The notes: generated by a model not told the origin, from the sequence alone. Shown: positions 28,001-35,917, counted from the stretch's first letter. The stretch: DNA of 64,000 bases from an uncultured Chloroflexus sp. (GCF_937129525.1 NZ_CAKZNK010000051.1:1-64000); one strand, 5' to 3'. Numbers and translations are program-made.

Positions 28001-28765
28001 ACCGTTGGGCCGCGCGAGTGTGGTGGTCGTTAGCAGCACGCCAATTCGATTCGTTCGAATGGTGTTTTGGGAAGCATTGTTGATCCAGACCCCATTTGCC
28101 ACATTGCCGGCAATCGTATTGGGATTGCCAGGAACGCCGATCTGGTTGTTGGTAGCCGCGCTGCCATTGATCACGATGCCGTTGCGATTGGGAACGGACG
28201 GCACATTTCCATCTAAATCCAGGCCGATCAAACAGTTGCGCACTTCATTACTGGCGCTTCCGATAAAGATCCCGCTGCCGCGGTAGATGCTATCAGCGTT
28301 ACTGGCGCCGTAGATAGCCAATCCGGACACGATCGCACTGCCGCCATTGAGGGCCAGCCCAACATCGTTACCATTGGCATTGATCGCAACCTGGGGTAGG
28401 CTCCCGGCGAGATCGGCGAGTAGCCTGACGTGGGAGCGGGTGATTGGGGGCAGTCGCCCGTTTGTGAGCGTGATGATATACGGGGGTGCGCTAACCTGCC
28501 CCTCGGTAATCAGCTCAAAACTCACGATAATAGGATTCGTTTCCGCTGTTTTATTGGCTTTCGTGAGTGCCTGGCGCAGGCTACAATTCGCGTTAGCAAG
28601 ATTGTCTGTGCAATGGCTAGAGAGATCGGTGACCGGATTATCAGCCAGGGTATCAACATAAAAGATCGTTTCACTATCCTGACCGTAACCATTGTTTGGC
28701 CAGGTCAGCATACTGCTTAGCAAAAGCAGCGCTACCAGCCACCACCAATACCTGCGGGCACGCAT
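25031..28765 (-). CDS. giant secreted CSLREA / beta-helix protein, paralog
   Basis: The 1,244-residue product starts at ATG 28765 (GGAG 7 bases upstream), which gives a proper signal peptide MRARRYWWWLVALLLLSSML; the longer frame runs into the upstream gene. The CSLREA-like box reads CSLRQALTKAN. Beta-helix coils with NNxIGxxxxG patterns follow to about residue 850, then about four beta-sandwich repeats of the type found in the neighbouring gene. The C-terminus is AVWIPLILQ. It lies 12 bases before the next giant gene, and the shared layout marks the two as products of a tandem duplication followed by divergence. Confidence 0.83.
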   Translation of the reverse strand: MRARRYWWWLVALLLLSSMLTWPNNGYGQDSETIFYVDTLADNPVTDLSSHCTDNLANANCSLRQALTKANKTAETNPIIVSFELITEGQVSAPPYIITLTNGRLPPITRSHVRLLADLAGSLPQVAINANGNDVGLALNGGSAIVSGLAIYGASNADSIYRGSGIFIGSASNEVRNCLIGLDLDGNVPSVPNRNGIVINGSAATNNQIGVPGNPNTIAGNVANGVWINNASQNTIRTNRIGVLLTTTTLARPNGGYGIQVISDLISDPNGRSELNTIGGAANLERNIIAANEAGGILVSGARTITTTIASNLIGFNLDADPAIGNDGDGIIIEDGAQSTIIGSASATQPLIISGNTGFGIRLRANGDAPINTTIRGFAAIGLSRSGSSARPNTLGGIIVSESAGTTTIGSANTIVRIGGNNGPGLTITSSGVTVTNTQIGVFDNVTGSIPNNGGVLIANTSQITMTASTITANTAYDVRIENASAVTIAGNTIGLSVDRRSAPGSFAAGIAVTNSTDVTIGTDTSGNVIAAASGPAIAINGGTNITARANILGLRRDTSGDALNIAAPNTGPAIQVNGASNITIANNVIGGNGSAAGISLAATQSATIQQNQIGWIVDPDDSNTFLARPAGVGIDMTGVTTATVSGNLIRLNVADGIRLTDTTSVTITNTNVIEQNGGNGIQVGGGSLGVAISGNRLRANNSYAVLVADNARRVRITQNQIAANSAGGIQLQNATRYNGTPPDPDQSLNRPNHSIDPPFNLQLTQDGQLVGQVFASNAESEASLDPVSACAGCVIHVYSTDPALPSPDGQGWQLLEVLVNGIPRQDIHQVNSLGEFSAILTEPPGNHRQIALTATDRFGNTSEFSVFTPTIDLRLVPIDAVEQSAAPGSSITYRLRLENHGTLGLNRLRLSTSGTLSGWTVTAQPADRFNILPGASQLVTVTLSLPTGTHPSVQVPITDTTTLTLTAPAFNPVTQTLRTSVQALPVIVASPASGSAIVLPGVTHIYRHQLTNNGNVTTTIDVNATTSDLIGLDTYNTTVLTPTVTLAPGASAEIAVAITVPLSSQTTDASGNPVRATTVITATPRGFSGQAITMTDVTTTGLRYAAELRSSYEQDVQAGREVVFLHTLRNTGNGRATFQLNFAASRGSTLIAFESGTSGVTISSNTVTLDNIAGSGRINQITLRVRVRISETILPDTRETLRIWVSVPGSDEALSGAEVQDVAIVRDPSGLLIPAVWIPLILQ

Positions 28766-28896
28766 GAGAAAACTCCTTAAACAACGTTCATAGATTGCGC
28801 GCAGTGGAAACAGATAACCTTTGCAGGTTACTCCGATTGTATCACGCGCTGATGGAAAGTTGGGCGAGGCGGGAAACAGGAATTTAGTCCTGATTT

Positions 28897-29898
28897 TTAC
28901 AGTCGCGGCAGGATACCAATCGCGCGGAGGTACGCGAGAGAAGCAGCATACTGTTGATCTTCGTACAGGCTGATCTGCTCCTCGCCCGCCCCGCGTTCCC
29001 AGGGGGTGCGCCAATCGTCATCGCGCAGGCGCATCGTTTGAGCAAACAGGCGCAAGACCGGTAATACCTCGCGCACATCGCATGGAGGATAACCCTGCCA
29101 CCAATCATCATCGAGGATGCGCACATGACGAGCGCTATGGCTGACCAGCTCGATCTGGCAGGTGATCTCTGGCGCAGATTGCTCGATAATACCAAGGAGG
29201 CGGCGAATATCCAGATCGCCCTCCCCGAGAGCGCAGCGCACCAGGCGCCAGCCCTGCGATGTGGGGTAGGTTTCGTAATCGGCGAGGTGAACATTACGAA
29301 TGAGGGGGCCAAGCCGTTCGGCGGCGGCATACGGCGTTTCGCCAACAACCAGACAGTTCACCGCGTCGAAGCAGACCCCGATGGCCGGACTATCCACCGC
29401 TGCGCACAGTTCGGCCAGGTCGGCGCTCGTCGCATCTTGATGATTCTCGACGGCCAGTACCACATTGTGTTCGCTGGCCAGTTCGGTGACTGCGCGTAAC
29501 CGTTCGGCTATGTCGGCCAGGTGAGCGGGCCAGTTATCGGTAAACGGTCGGCGATAACCTTCCAGCACCGGACTGATCAGAACACGCAATACCCGCGCGC
29601 CGAGCATTGCTGCTGCAGGAATGTGCGCGCGCAGTAGTTGAACGTCAACGATATCGCTATCGACTACCGGCATCAATCCGCTCAAGCTCAACCGATCACG
29701 CAAAGCATGCAATCGGTCGGGAGAGAGATCGGGCAACAGACTCAATGGGAATTCAACACTCTGCAAACCGGCGCGAGTAGCGAGGGTAATGATATCCTCG
29801 ACATCGAGCGGGTGGCTGACTACGCGGAAGGTGCCGCGCCCAATCAACCCGCAACGATAACTAAAACTCAAAGCGGAAAGACCGATCAACACGGCCAA
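28897..29898 (-). CDS. sugar phosphate isomerase/epimerase-like TIM-barrel protein
   Basis: A 333-residue protein of the xylose isomerase-like TIM-barrel superfamily (AP_endonuc_2). Visible marks are LSALSFSYRCGLIG at the start, LAVENHQDATSADLAELC (metal-site Glu/His) and VCFDAVNCL, IRNVHLADYETY and the late IELVSHS. Members bind a divalent metal and isomerise or epimerise sugars and inositols. The substrate cannot be named. A perfect extended -10 box lies 27 bases upstream. Confidence 0.78.
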   Translation of the reverse strand: MAVLIGLSALSFSYRCGLIGRGTFRVVSHPLDVEDIITLATRAGLQSVEFPLSLLPDLSPDRLHALRDRLSLSGLMPVVDSDIVDVQLLRAHIPAAAMLGARVLRVLISPVLEGYRRPFTDNWPAHLADIAERLRAVTELASEHNVVLAVENHQDATSADLAELCAAVDSPAIGVCFDAVNCLVVGETPYAAAERLGPLIRNVHLADYETYPTSQGWRLVRCALGEGDLDIRRLLGIIEQSAPEITCQIELVSHSARHVRILDDDWWQGYPPCDVREVLPVLRLFAQTMRLRDDDWRTPWERGAGEEQISLYEDQQYAASLAYLRAIGILPRL

Positions 29899-29924
29899 AC
29901 CTCATCACAATCTAGTAGGCATAC

Positions 29925-29933
29925 ATTATATCA
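29925..29933 (-). promoter_or_regulatory. extended -10 promoter of the isomerase-like gene
   Basis: On the minus strand TGATATAAT is a perfect extended -10 element (TGnTATAAT). The -35 region is poor, as is normal for extended -10 promoters. Confidence 0.55.
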
Positions 29934-30084
29934 CGCCTCTCGACGGCTATTTTCATCGTTGCTCAGGCATTTGGTGATAGTATCTTTGCATCAACAGGTT
30001 CTCGACCAGCAGGGATTCGCTTCGCGTGCATGAACACTGCTCGGAATCCGCTATCGCTACGCGAACTGGTTTCGGTGGCAATAA

Positions 30085-31005
30085 TTACCCGACTGCCTGT
30101 TGGCTCGCGCTGGCCGGCGCGCGTTGTTCAGCAATCGAAGCAATTGCAATACCGCCGAGCAGGAGCACGATCCCGCCAAATTGCAGAGGCGCCAGTGTTT
30201 CGCCAAAGAGCAGAAAAGCGAGCAATGTGGAGCCGATCGGTTCTCCCAGAATAGCCACTGCAACATAGGTTGCCGAGAGGCTGCTTAGCGCGTAGTTGAA
30301 AGCGGTATGGCCGAGCAATTGGGGGCCGATTGCCAGGCCAAGCACGAAGAGATAGACATACGGTGGGAAGCCGAAAAATTGCTGTCCGGCGACCAGTGCC
30401 CAGATCACCAGGACGACTGCTGCGCTGGTGTAGACCAGCCAGATGTAGGCGAGCACAGATAGGCGGCGCCGAAGGTCGCGCCCAATCAGGAGATAAGCGC
30501 TGGCCGTCGCTGCTCCGACCAGCGCCAGCGTATTACCGAGCAAGGGATTACTCTGGGTGGAATTGGAGCTATCGCTGATCCCGATGGTAATGGTGCCGAT
30601 CAGCGTGAGCGCAATTCCCAGGAGCGTTGTCCAGTGCAATCGTTCACGGAAGAAGAAGAGTGAGGCTAACCCGACCCATAGCGGGTTGGTAGAAACGAGA
30701 GCGGCGCTGCTAGCGACCGAGGTGTATTCGAGCGAGCTGATCCAGCTTGCGAAGTGAACAGCCAGAAAAGCGCCCGATCCGATGCCAAACAGGATGTCAC
30801 GCCGACGCAGGCGGCGAATCTCACTACCGGCGCGACCAAGCGCCAGCGGTGTCAAGATCAGCGCGGCCAGGCCAAGGCGTCCGGCGGCAATACTCAGTGA
30901 AGACATACCGGCGCTCTGCGCATAGCGGATCATGATGGATGCTGTTGAGGCGATCATGACGCCGGCAAACAGAACGGTGTAGAGCCACAGGCGATGTCGG
31001 TTCAT
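30085..31005 (-). CDS. EamA/DMT-family transporter
   Basis: A 306-residue integral membrane protein with about ten hydrophobic segments in two repeated EamA halves. Family traits are the first-half YTSVASSAALVSTNPLWVGL and the second-half ALSSLSATYVAVAILGEPIG. Such proteins export metabolites or amino acids; the substrate is unknown. The gene overlaps the Memo-like gene by 4 bases and is last in the pheS-led set. Confidence 0.88.
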   Translation of the reverse strand: MNRHRLWLYTVLFAGVMIASTASIMIRYAQSAGMSSLSIAAGRLGLAALILTPLALGRAGSEIRRLRRRDILFGIGSGAFLAVHFASWISSLEYTSVASSAALVSTNPLWVGLASLFFFRERLHWTTLLGIALTLIGTITIGISDSSNSTQSNPLLGNTLALVGAATASAYLLIGRDLRRRLSVLAYIWLVYTSAAVVLVIWALVAGQQFFGFPPYVYLFVLGLAIGPQLLGHTAFNYALSSLSATYVAVAILGEPIGSTLLAFLLFGETLAPLQFGGIVLLLGGIAIASIAEQRAPASASQQAVG

Positions 31006-31874
31006 GCGGTTGCTTTCGTCCAGCGCACCAGCGGCGCAGCCACCCAGGTAGGCGGTGGCGTCTGGTAGAGTTGAGTCGCGTCACTTGCGACCAGATCGAT
31101 AATCTGACCTTGCAGAGGTCCTCGTAAAAAGCGGAAGACCTGACCGGCATCGCGCGCATCGCTTTTTGCGCGCACACAATGCTGGTTATACCCCCAGTAG
31201 TCACCGGCAGCCAGCAATGCTATGCCCTCTTCGATGGTGCGACGGGCCAGTTCGAGTCCGCCAGCGTCGGGCGCAAACGACTGTTCCGGGGGATCGCCAT
31301 AACCGATGCCGTGGTGAAAGGGATCGGCTGTTGAAACAATCACTGCATTACGCGCCAGCTCAACCAGTTCGTCGATACCGGGCAGCAATTCGGGATGTCC
31401 ACCGGCCAGATAGGGATAACGCTCAATGACCTGTGGCCCACGAATACCGCGGCGACGGGTTTCGAGTTCCCAGAAGAAACGAAAACTGTAGAGAGCGTGG
31501 TCGAGCTGCCACTCTTCACCGCGATTGAGACCCGGCCCCTGAATACCCCAATAACGCTCTGCGGCGGGCGATCCGCCGGCAGCCACGCGCCGGCGCGCCT
31601 GTTCCATTTCATCGTTCCAGGCGTGCAGCACACTGATCACCAGAACCTGATCGGCGCCACTATCGAGGCAGGCATGCACAGCAGCCGCAATCTGATGCCC
31701 ACAATCAGCGACACCAGCGTGTGGGAAGACAATCACCCCTCCAGCCGCCAGATCGGGGGCTAAATTCCACTGCCGCGCTCGTTCGAGCAACTCATAGCCA
31801 CCACGTTCGCCGAGCGCTTCGTGTTCAGAACGGTACAGATCGTGAATAGCCTTGTTTAGTTCTGCGCGGCGCAT
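31002..31874 (-). CDS. Memo-like protein (class III extradiol dioxygenase fold, tentative)
   Basis: This 290-residue soluble protein has a spaced histidine pattern like the Memo/AmmeMemoRadiSam-B family: VIVFPHAGVADCG, VISVLHAWNDE, QLDHALYSF and VSTADPFHHGIG. Those positions correspond to the metal-site residues in the extradiol dioxygenase fold, but overall similarity cannot be judged by eye. It begins 3 bases after pheS and overlaps the EamA transporter, so the three are cotranscribed. The function is unknown. Confidence 0.55.
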   Translation of the reverse strand: MRRAELNKAIHDLYRSEHEALGERGGYELLERARQWNLAPDLAAGGVIVFPHAGVADCGHQIAAAVHACLDSGADQVLVISVLHAWNDEMEQARRRVAAGGSPAAERYWGIQGPGLNRGEEWQLDHALYSFRFFWELETRRRGIRGPQVIERYPYLAGGHPELLPGIDELVELARNAVIVSTADPFHHGIGYGDPPEQSFAPDAGGLELARRTIEEGIALLAAGDYWGYNQHCVRAKSDARDAGQVFRFLRGPLQGQIIDLVASDATQLYQTPPPTWVAAPLVRWTKATA

Positions 31875-31877
31875 CGC

Positions 31878-32927
31878 TCACCCAAACTGCTCAACGAAGC
31901 GTTGATCCCCACTATAGAACCAGCGAATATCGTCGATGCCATACTTGAGCATTGCCACTCGTTCGGGGCCGAATCCGCCAGCGAAACCGCTAAATTCAGC
32001 CGGATCGTAACCACCGTTGCGAAGGACATTGGGGTGTACCATCCCGCAACCACCAATTTCAAGCCAGCCGGCATACTTACAAATCCGGCAACCGTTACCG
32101 CCGCAAAGGAAGCAGGTAACATCCATCTCAGCGCTTGGTTCGGTAAAGGGGAAGAAGCTCGGGCGCAGCCGCACCTGTGTGCCCGGGCCAAACATTCGTT
32201 CGGCAAAGAAACTGAGCGTGCCTTTGAGATCAGCCATCGTCACATGGCGCCCAACCGCCAGAAACTCAAACTGATGGAACATCATCTCGCTGCGCACCGT
32301 GACCTGCTCGTTGCGGTAAACCTTGCCGGGGATCAGCACCCGCAGCGGGTTAGGTGCATTACGCCGCATCGCATGGATCTGGCCAGGAGAAGTATGGGTA
32401 CGCAAGAGCACTGATGGCGCGCCCGCCGGCATTTCGATATAAAACGTATCCTGCATATCGCGCGCCGGATGGTCGTCGGGGAAATTGAGCAAGCTGAAAT
32501 TGAAGGCATCGTACTCTACTTCAGGACTCTCCCAAACTTGAAAGCCCATTTCGGCAAAGATCTGCTGGACCTGACGCAAAATCTGGTTGGTGAGATGCAC
32601 ATATCCAACCGCAGGTCGGCGACCGGGCATCGTCACGTCGATCCGTTCAGCGGCCAGTTCAGCGGCAACAGCCTGAGCTTCGAGCCGTTCTCTGGCGGCG
32701 GCGAAAGCTGTCTCGAGCTGTTCGCGCAGCGCATTCACTCGTTGGCCGACCAGTGGCCGTTCCTCGGCAGGCAACGAACCCAGGCCGCGACTCAGGCGCG
32801 ACAGACGGCCTTGCTTGCCGATATAGCGACTCTTCCATTCGGTGAGTGCCGACAGGTCGGCAACCGACTCGAGCGCAACGAGTGCTTCCTGTTCAAGTGC
32901 GGTCAATTCGTCGAGCAGTGTGGTCAT
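31878..32927 (-). CDS. pheS: phenylalanine-tRNA ligase alpha subunit
   Basis: A 349-residue class II synthetase alpha chain that charges tRNA-Phe together with PheT. The start at ATG 32927 (MTTLLDELTALEQEAL) is the family N-terminus; the open frame upstream is unrelated. The coiled-coil N-domain spans 1-90. Catalytic motifs include HPARDMQDTFYIE, LLRTHTSPGQIHAMR, VYRNEQVTVRSEMMFHQFE and the C-terminal GGFGPERVAMLKYGIDDIR. A zinc-ribbon-like CFLCGGNGCRIC is present near 290. The pheT gene does not follow; two unrelated genes do, so pheT must be elsewhere. Confidence 0.93.
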   Translation of the reverse strand: MTTLLDELTALEQEALVALESVADLSALTEWKSRYIGKQGRLSRLSRGLGSLPAEERPLVGQRVNALREQLETAFAAARERLEAQAVAAELAAERIDVTMPGRRPAVGYVHLTNQILRQVQQIFAEMGFQVWESPEVEYDAFNFSLLNFPDDHPARDMQDTFYIEMPAGAPSVLLRTHTSPGQIHAMRRNAPNPLRVLIPGKVYRNEQVTVRSEMMFHQFEFLAVGRHVTMADLKGTLSFFAERMFGPGTQVRLRPSFFPFTEPSAEMDVTCFLCGGNGCRICKYAGWLEIGGCGMVHPNVLRNGGYDPAEFSGFAGGFGPERVAMLKYGIDDIRWFYSGDQRFVEQFG

Positions 32928-33067
32928 GCGGCACCATCTTGTTCCAGTTGCGAATGGCAATTGCGTTGCTATTATACATTGTAACGACGGAAGCAAGAGC
33001 GTGAAGGCGCAAACACGAGGAGAAAAGGCAAGCCAACTGAGATGTGGTCTTGCCATCGTCTCACCGG

Positions 33068-33847
33068 TCAGCTTTGACCGACCGTCCGCTGACGTAACGC
33101 CTCGAACAGGATGATACTGCCGGCAACGCCAGCATTCAACGACTCGATAGAGCCGATCATTGGAATGGCGATGAGCCGATGGGCTAACGCGCGAGCGGCG
33201 GCGCCGAGACCGTGGGCTTCGTTGCCGATGATCAACGCTGCCGGTTGCCGCCAATCGACAGCATAGTACGGCTGTTGGCCTGCGCTATCGGCGGCATAGA
33301 CGGTATAATCGGCCAGTTCTACAGCGATCTCCTCCCATCCCATCAGGCGCAGCGGCAGCAAAAAATGAGCACCCATTGCTGCGCGTGCCACTTTTGGACT
33401 GAAGGGATCAGCAGTGCCGGGGGCGCAAATCACGCAACCCACACCTGCCGCTGCTGCCGAACGAAGCAAGGTACCGACATTGCCAGGGTCTTGAATTTCA
33501 TCAAGCACGAGGCGCAAGCCGGGGCGAGGCGGCAACATTGGCCAGGTTACGGCAGCAATGATGCCCTGTGGTTGTTCGGTATCGGCGGCGGCAGCAATCG
33601 CAGCCGGAGTAGCCGGAAAGCAGTGTGGTAGCGAGCGCAGCCGGTCAAGCAAGGCAACGCCGGCCTCAGTCGTCGCAAGCTGATCGGGCGCGTAGAGCGC
33701 CAGGCGCAGTTCGGCGCCGGCAGCGAGTGCGTCAGTGACAAGGCGCACCCCTTCCAGCACAAAACTACGTTCGCGTCGCCGGTGGCGCGATGACTCGACC
33801 AGAGCGCGAAGCCATTTCACATGCTGATTGGCAGTGCTGGTGATCAT
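33068..33847 (-). CDS. SpoU/TrmH-family RNA 2'-O-methyltransferase
   Basis: The 259-residue protein has the N-terminal RNA-binding substrate domain (RERSFVLEGVRLVTDAL) and a C-terminal knotted SPOUT domain with its three motifs: DEIQDPGNVGTLLRSAAAAG, LIIGNEAHGL and IPMIGSIESLNAGVAGSI. Such enzymes methylate ribose in 23S rRNA or tRNA using S-adenosylmethionine. It lies between rplT and pheS, which suits a ribosome role. The exact target nucleotide cannot be assigned. Confidence 0.88.
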   Translation of the reverse strand: MITSTANQHVKWLRALVESSRHRRRERSFVLEGVRLVTDALAAGAELRLALYAPDQLATTEAGVALLDRLRSLPHCFPATPAAIAAAADTEQPQGIIAAVTWPMLPPRPGLRLVLDEIQDPGNVGTLLRSAAAAGVGCVICAPGTADPFSPKVARAAMGAHFLLPLRLMGWEEIAVELADYTVYAADSAGQQPYYAVDWRQPAALIIGNEAHGLGAAARALAHRLIAIPMIGSIESLNAGVAGSIILFEALRQRTVGQS

Positions 33848-33905
33848 GATAACATCTGCTAAAACCGGCTTCCATCACAGGAGTGCATACCATAAAAATA
33901 TGTGA

Positions 33906-33934
33906 CCGGCAGCGAATTCACCCCGCGCTGCCGG
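33906..33934 (-). terminator. hairpin after rplT
   Basis: CCGGCAGCG (33906-33914) pairs with CGCTGCCGG (33926-33934). On the minus strand it follows the rplT stop by about 33 bases and precedes ATATTTTTATGG. It probably ends the infC-rpmI-rplT transcript before the methyltransferase gene. Confidence 0.6.
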
Positions 33935-33967
33935 CCAACAAAATATCAGAAAAAGCGAGCTACAACG

Positions 33968-34327
33968 CTATGCCGTCACCGCAGCCTGAGCCTGAGCAAC
34001 GATGCGGGCAAACGCTTGCGGATCGCGCACTGCCAGATCGGCCAGCATCTTACGGTCGATCACGATATTAGCCTGCTTGAGGCTATTGATCAGGCGGCTA
34101 TACGTTGTGCCGTGCAGCCGGGCAGCAGCGTTAATGCGCATAATCCACAAACGGCGGAAATCGCGCTTGCGGCGGCGGCGGTCGCGATAGGCATCGGCGA
34201 GCGCGTGCATCACTGCTTCATGCGCAACCTTATAGTGGCGGCTGCGCGCGCCGCGATAGCCTTTGGCCTGAGCTAACAGTTTCTTGTGGCGCTTGCGCAC
34301 CATCATGCCACGCTTAACACGAGCCAT
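33968..34327 (-). CDS. rplT: 50S ribosomal protein L20
   Basis: The 119-residue sequence starts [19 protein letters not shown] and has [18 protein letters not shown] and [15 protein letters not shown], all standard for L20. L20 binds 23S rRNA early in assembly and in some bacteria represses this operon. AAAGGAG precedes the ATG. It is the third gene of the conserved infC-rpmI-rplT order. Confidence 0.96.
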   Translation of the reverse strand: MARVKRGMMVRKRHKKLLAQAKGYRGARSRHYKVAHEAVMHALADAYRDRRRRKRDFRRLWIMRINAAARLHGTTYSRLINSLKQANIVIDRKMLADLAVRDPQAFARIVAQAQAAVTA

Positions 34328-34430
34328 GCGTTTTCTCCTTTGGCGGATCGGTCAGGAGGTGGCAAACCGAACCCTGAACTTCATCCGCAGTAAAACATTA
34401 ACACACAACAACCGATCAGGCTTACAAAGA

Positions 34431-34449
34431 CCCTACGCGCAGCGTAGGG
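34431..34449 (-). promoter_or_regulatory. compact hairpin between rpmI and rplT
   Basis: CCCTACGC and GCGTAGGG pair over 8 bp around a 3-base loop in the 165-base gap. L20 and L35 genes are often regulated by RNA structures in this operon, so this may be a control element, though it does not obviously mimic the L20 rRNA site. Confidence 0.35.
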
Positions 34450-34492
34450 CCATCAGCGGTAACGGGAAGCCCATAACCCGTTCGGCAAGGAA

Positions 34493-34699
34493 TTAATCTA
34501 ATCCGTAGGGCAATGCAACCTGCAACATACGGCGGTTAGCGGGCGAAGTCGGTTGCCCCTTACCCCAGGCGCGCTGCGAGCGGCTAGGGCGGTTGCGCTT
34601 GTTGCCGCGCACACCCCTCTGTTGGAGGAACTTGCCAGACGCGGTCACTTTAAAGCGCTTTTTCGCGCCCTTGTGCGTCTTCATCTTCAGCTTAGACAT
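34493..34699 (-). CDS. rpmI: 50S ribosomal protein L35
   Basis: The 68-residue basic protein begins MSKLKMKTHKGAKKRFKVT, the signature L35 start, and continues with a GKFLQQRGVRGNKRNRP segment. GGAG lies ahead of the ATG with suitable spacing. It lies between infC and rplT as in most bacteria. Confidence 0.96.
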   Translation of the reverse strand: MSKLKMKTHKGAKKRFKVTASGKFLQQRGVRGNKRNRPSRSQRAWGKGQPTSPANRRMLQVALPYGLD

Positions 34700-34755
34700 C
34701 GAAAGTCTCCTTTAAGCCCAGGCAGATCGTGACTGGCTGCGCATTCATTCAACGA

Positions 34756-35508
34756 TCAGCGTCGCCGACGATCTCGCTTATCATCGTCATCAAACTCTTC
34801 GTCGTCTTCCTCTTCATCAAAATCCTCATCGATGAGATCTTCGTCTTCCTCTTCATCAACATCGTCGCTCTCATCGATAAGCTCTTCTTCTTCCTCAGCA
34901 GTTTCAGCGTCTGTCTCAAGCGCCGGTGTCGGGGCAGGGCTGGCCGCAGCCTGGCGCTGAGCGGCAGCTTTCTGCGCTTGCTGCGCTGCCTTCAGTACCT
35001 TTGCGGTTGGCGCCAGCAACATCGAAAGTACCCGCCCTTCCATCAACGGTTTTTGCTCGATGACGGCGATGTCACTCAACTGCTCGGCAATCTCATCGAG
35101 CATCTTTCGCCCAATCTCAGGGTGGGCCATTTCGCGGCCACGGAAGCGCAGGTTAAATTTCACCTTGTCGCCGGCCAGCAAAAAGCGCCGCGCCTGATTT
35201 GCTTTCACGGCGATGTCGTGGTCATCGGTTCTCGGCATCAGCCGGATCTGTTTCAACTCCGACTGTTTCTGATTACGGCGCGCTTCACGCTCCTTCTTGC
35301 TCTGTTCGTAGCGGAATTTGCCGTAATCAAGCAAGCGACACACTGGCGGAACCGCATTAGGCGCGACTTCCACGAGGTCATACCCTCGCTCTTCAGCCAT
35401 TGCCAGAGCTTCGCGCAAGGAAACGATGCCGACCTGCGTACCGTTTTCGTCGATCAGGCGCACTTCACGGGCGCGAATGCGATTGTTAATGCGAAACCGG
35501 TCTCTGAT
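34756..35508 (-). CDS. infC: translation initiation factor IF-3, probable ATC start, long acidic tail
   Basis: IF-3 binds the 30S subunit and proofreads start codon choice. The family N-terminus IN-RIRAREVRLIDENG is encoded from 35508 downward, but no ATG, GTG or TTG precedes it; the first standard codon is an internal GTG at 35463, which would cut off the conserved INNRIRARE. AAGGAG at 35521-35516 sits 7 bases before ATC 35508, so ATC is the best start, giving 250 residues. The N-domain, linker and C-domain (to about 180) are normal. The last 65 or so residues form an acidic tail, very rich in Glu and Asp and ending KRDRRRR, which most IF-3 proteins lack. Confidence 0.9.
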   Translation of the reverse strand: MRDRFRINNRIRAREVRLIDENGTQVGIVSLREALAMAEERGYDLVEVAPNAVPPVCRLLDYGKFRYEQSKKEREARRNQKQSELKQIRLMPRTDDHDIAVKANQARRFLLAGDKVKFNLRFRGREMAHPEIGRKMLDEIAEQLSDIAVIEQKPLMEGRVLSMLLAPTAKVLKAAQQAQKAAAQRQAAASPAPTPALETDAETAEEEEELIDESDDVDEEEDEDLIDEDFDEEEDDEEFDDDDKRDRRRR

Positions 35509-35521
35509 AGCGCGACTCCTT
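35506..35521 (-). promoter_or_regulatory. ribosome binding site and ATC start codon of infC
   Basis: AAGGAG (35521-35516), a 7-base spacer and ATC (35508-35506) decide the start. Rare AUU or AUC starts are known for infC in other bacteria, where they let IF-3 limit its own translation. Confidence 0.75.
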
Positions 35522-35627
35522 CGTCTTTCGAGCAGTGATAGCTGTGGATAGATTGCATTATCTTGACCAGCCCATCACCTTTAGACAACAATCAACTGCT
35601 GTGAAGCTTCGCTCACATCAAGCGTGC

Positions 35628-35656
35628 ATTATACCAGTCTCGCCGGGGAGAGTCAA
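35628..35656 (-). promoter_or_regulatory. strong sigma-70-type promoter of the infC operon
   Basis: On the minus strand TTGACT (35656-35651), a 17-base spacer and TATAAT (35633-35628) form a near-consensus promoter. Transcription would begin about 110 bases before the ATC start. Confidence 0.8.
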
Positions 35657-35741
35657 ACAGTTGAAGCAACGTTATGCCATATGTCCGAGAATGAGGTGCG
35701 CAATCTCACTCGCCAAAGCTGTGGCCGTTTGCTGGTCTGGA

Positions 35742-35770
35742 TTGCGTTTCACCGCTTACCATGGTAACAT
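35742..35770 (+). promoter_or_regulatory. candidate promoter of the thi operon
   Basis: TTGCGT (35742-35747), 17 bases, TAACAT (35765-35770). The expected start of transcription near 35777 is just ahead of the riboswitch. Confidence 0.5.
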
Positions 35771-35785
35771 ACAAGAAATTCCATC

Positions 35786-35886
35786 CAGGGGAGCCTGGGC
35801 GAACCGGGCTGAGAGGGCGTTTCTGGCCAGTGCCACCGACGCCGACCCTTAGAACCTGATCTGGGTTATGCCAGCGGAGGGAGGAG
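35786..35886 (+). promoter_or_regulatory. TPP riboswitch (THI element)
   Basis: The aptamer core is clear: GGGGAGCC near 35789, GGGCTGAGAGGG near 35807, GACCCTTAGAACCTGATCTG near 35844 followed by GGTTATGCCAGCGGAGGGA. It binds thiamin pyrophosphate in the mRNA. A terminator follows, and the first downstream gene is thiM. Confidence 0.95.
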
Positions 35887-35917
35887 CAGAACGCAGTCCA
35901 CTTTCGGATCTGCGTCA

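Noticed and set aside
27342-28286. 314-codon plus-strand frame rich in Pro, Leu and Val
   Set aside because: It is an antisense shadow of the beta-helix repeats; no ribosome site and no family resemblance.
23000-28300. CRISPR-like array in the regularly repeated CSLREA region
   Set aside because: The repeats are degenerate protein-coding coils of variable spacing, without identical repeat units.
28878-28893. Short 5-bp hairpin after the isomerase-like gene as terminator
   Set aside because: The stem is too short and the T-run too weak to call with confidence.
35463-35463. GTG 35463 as the infC start
   Set aside because: It would remove the conserved N-terminal INNRIRARE and lacks a ribosome site at proper distance.
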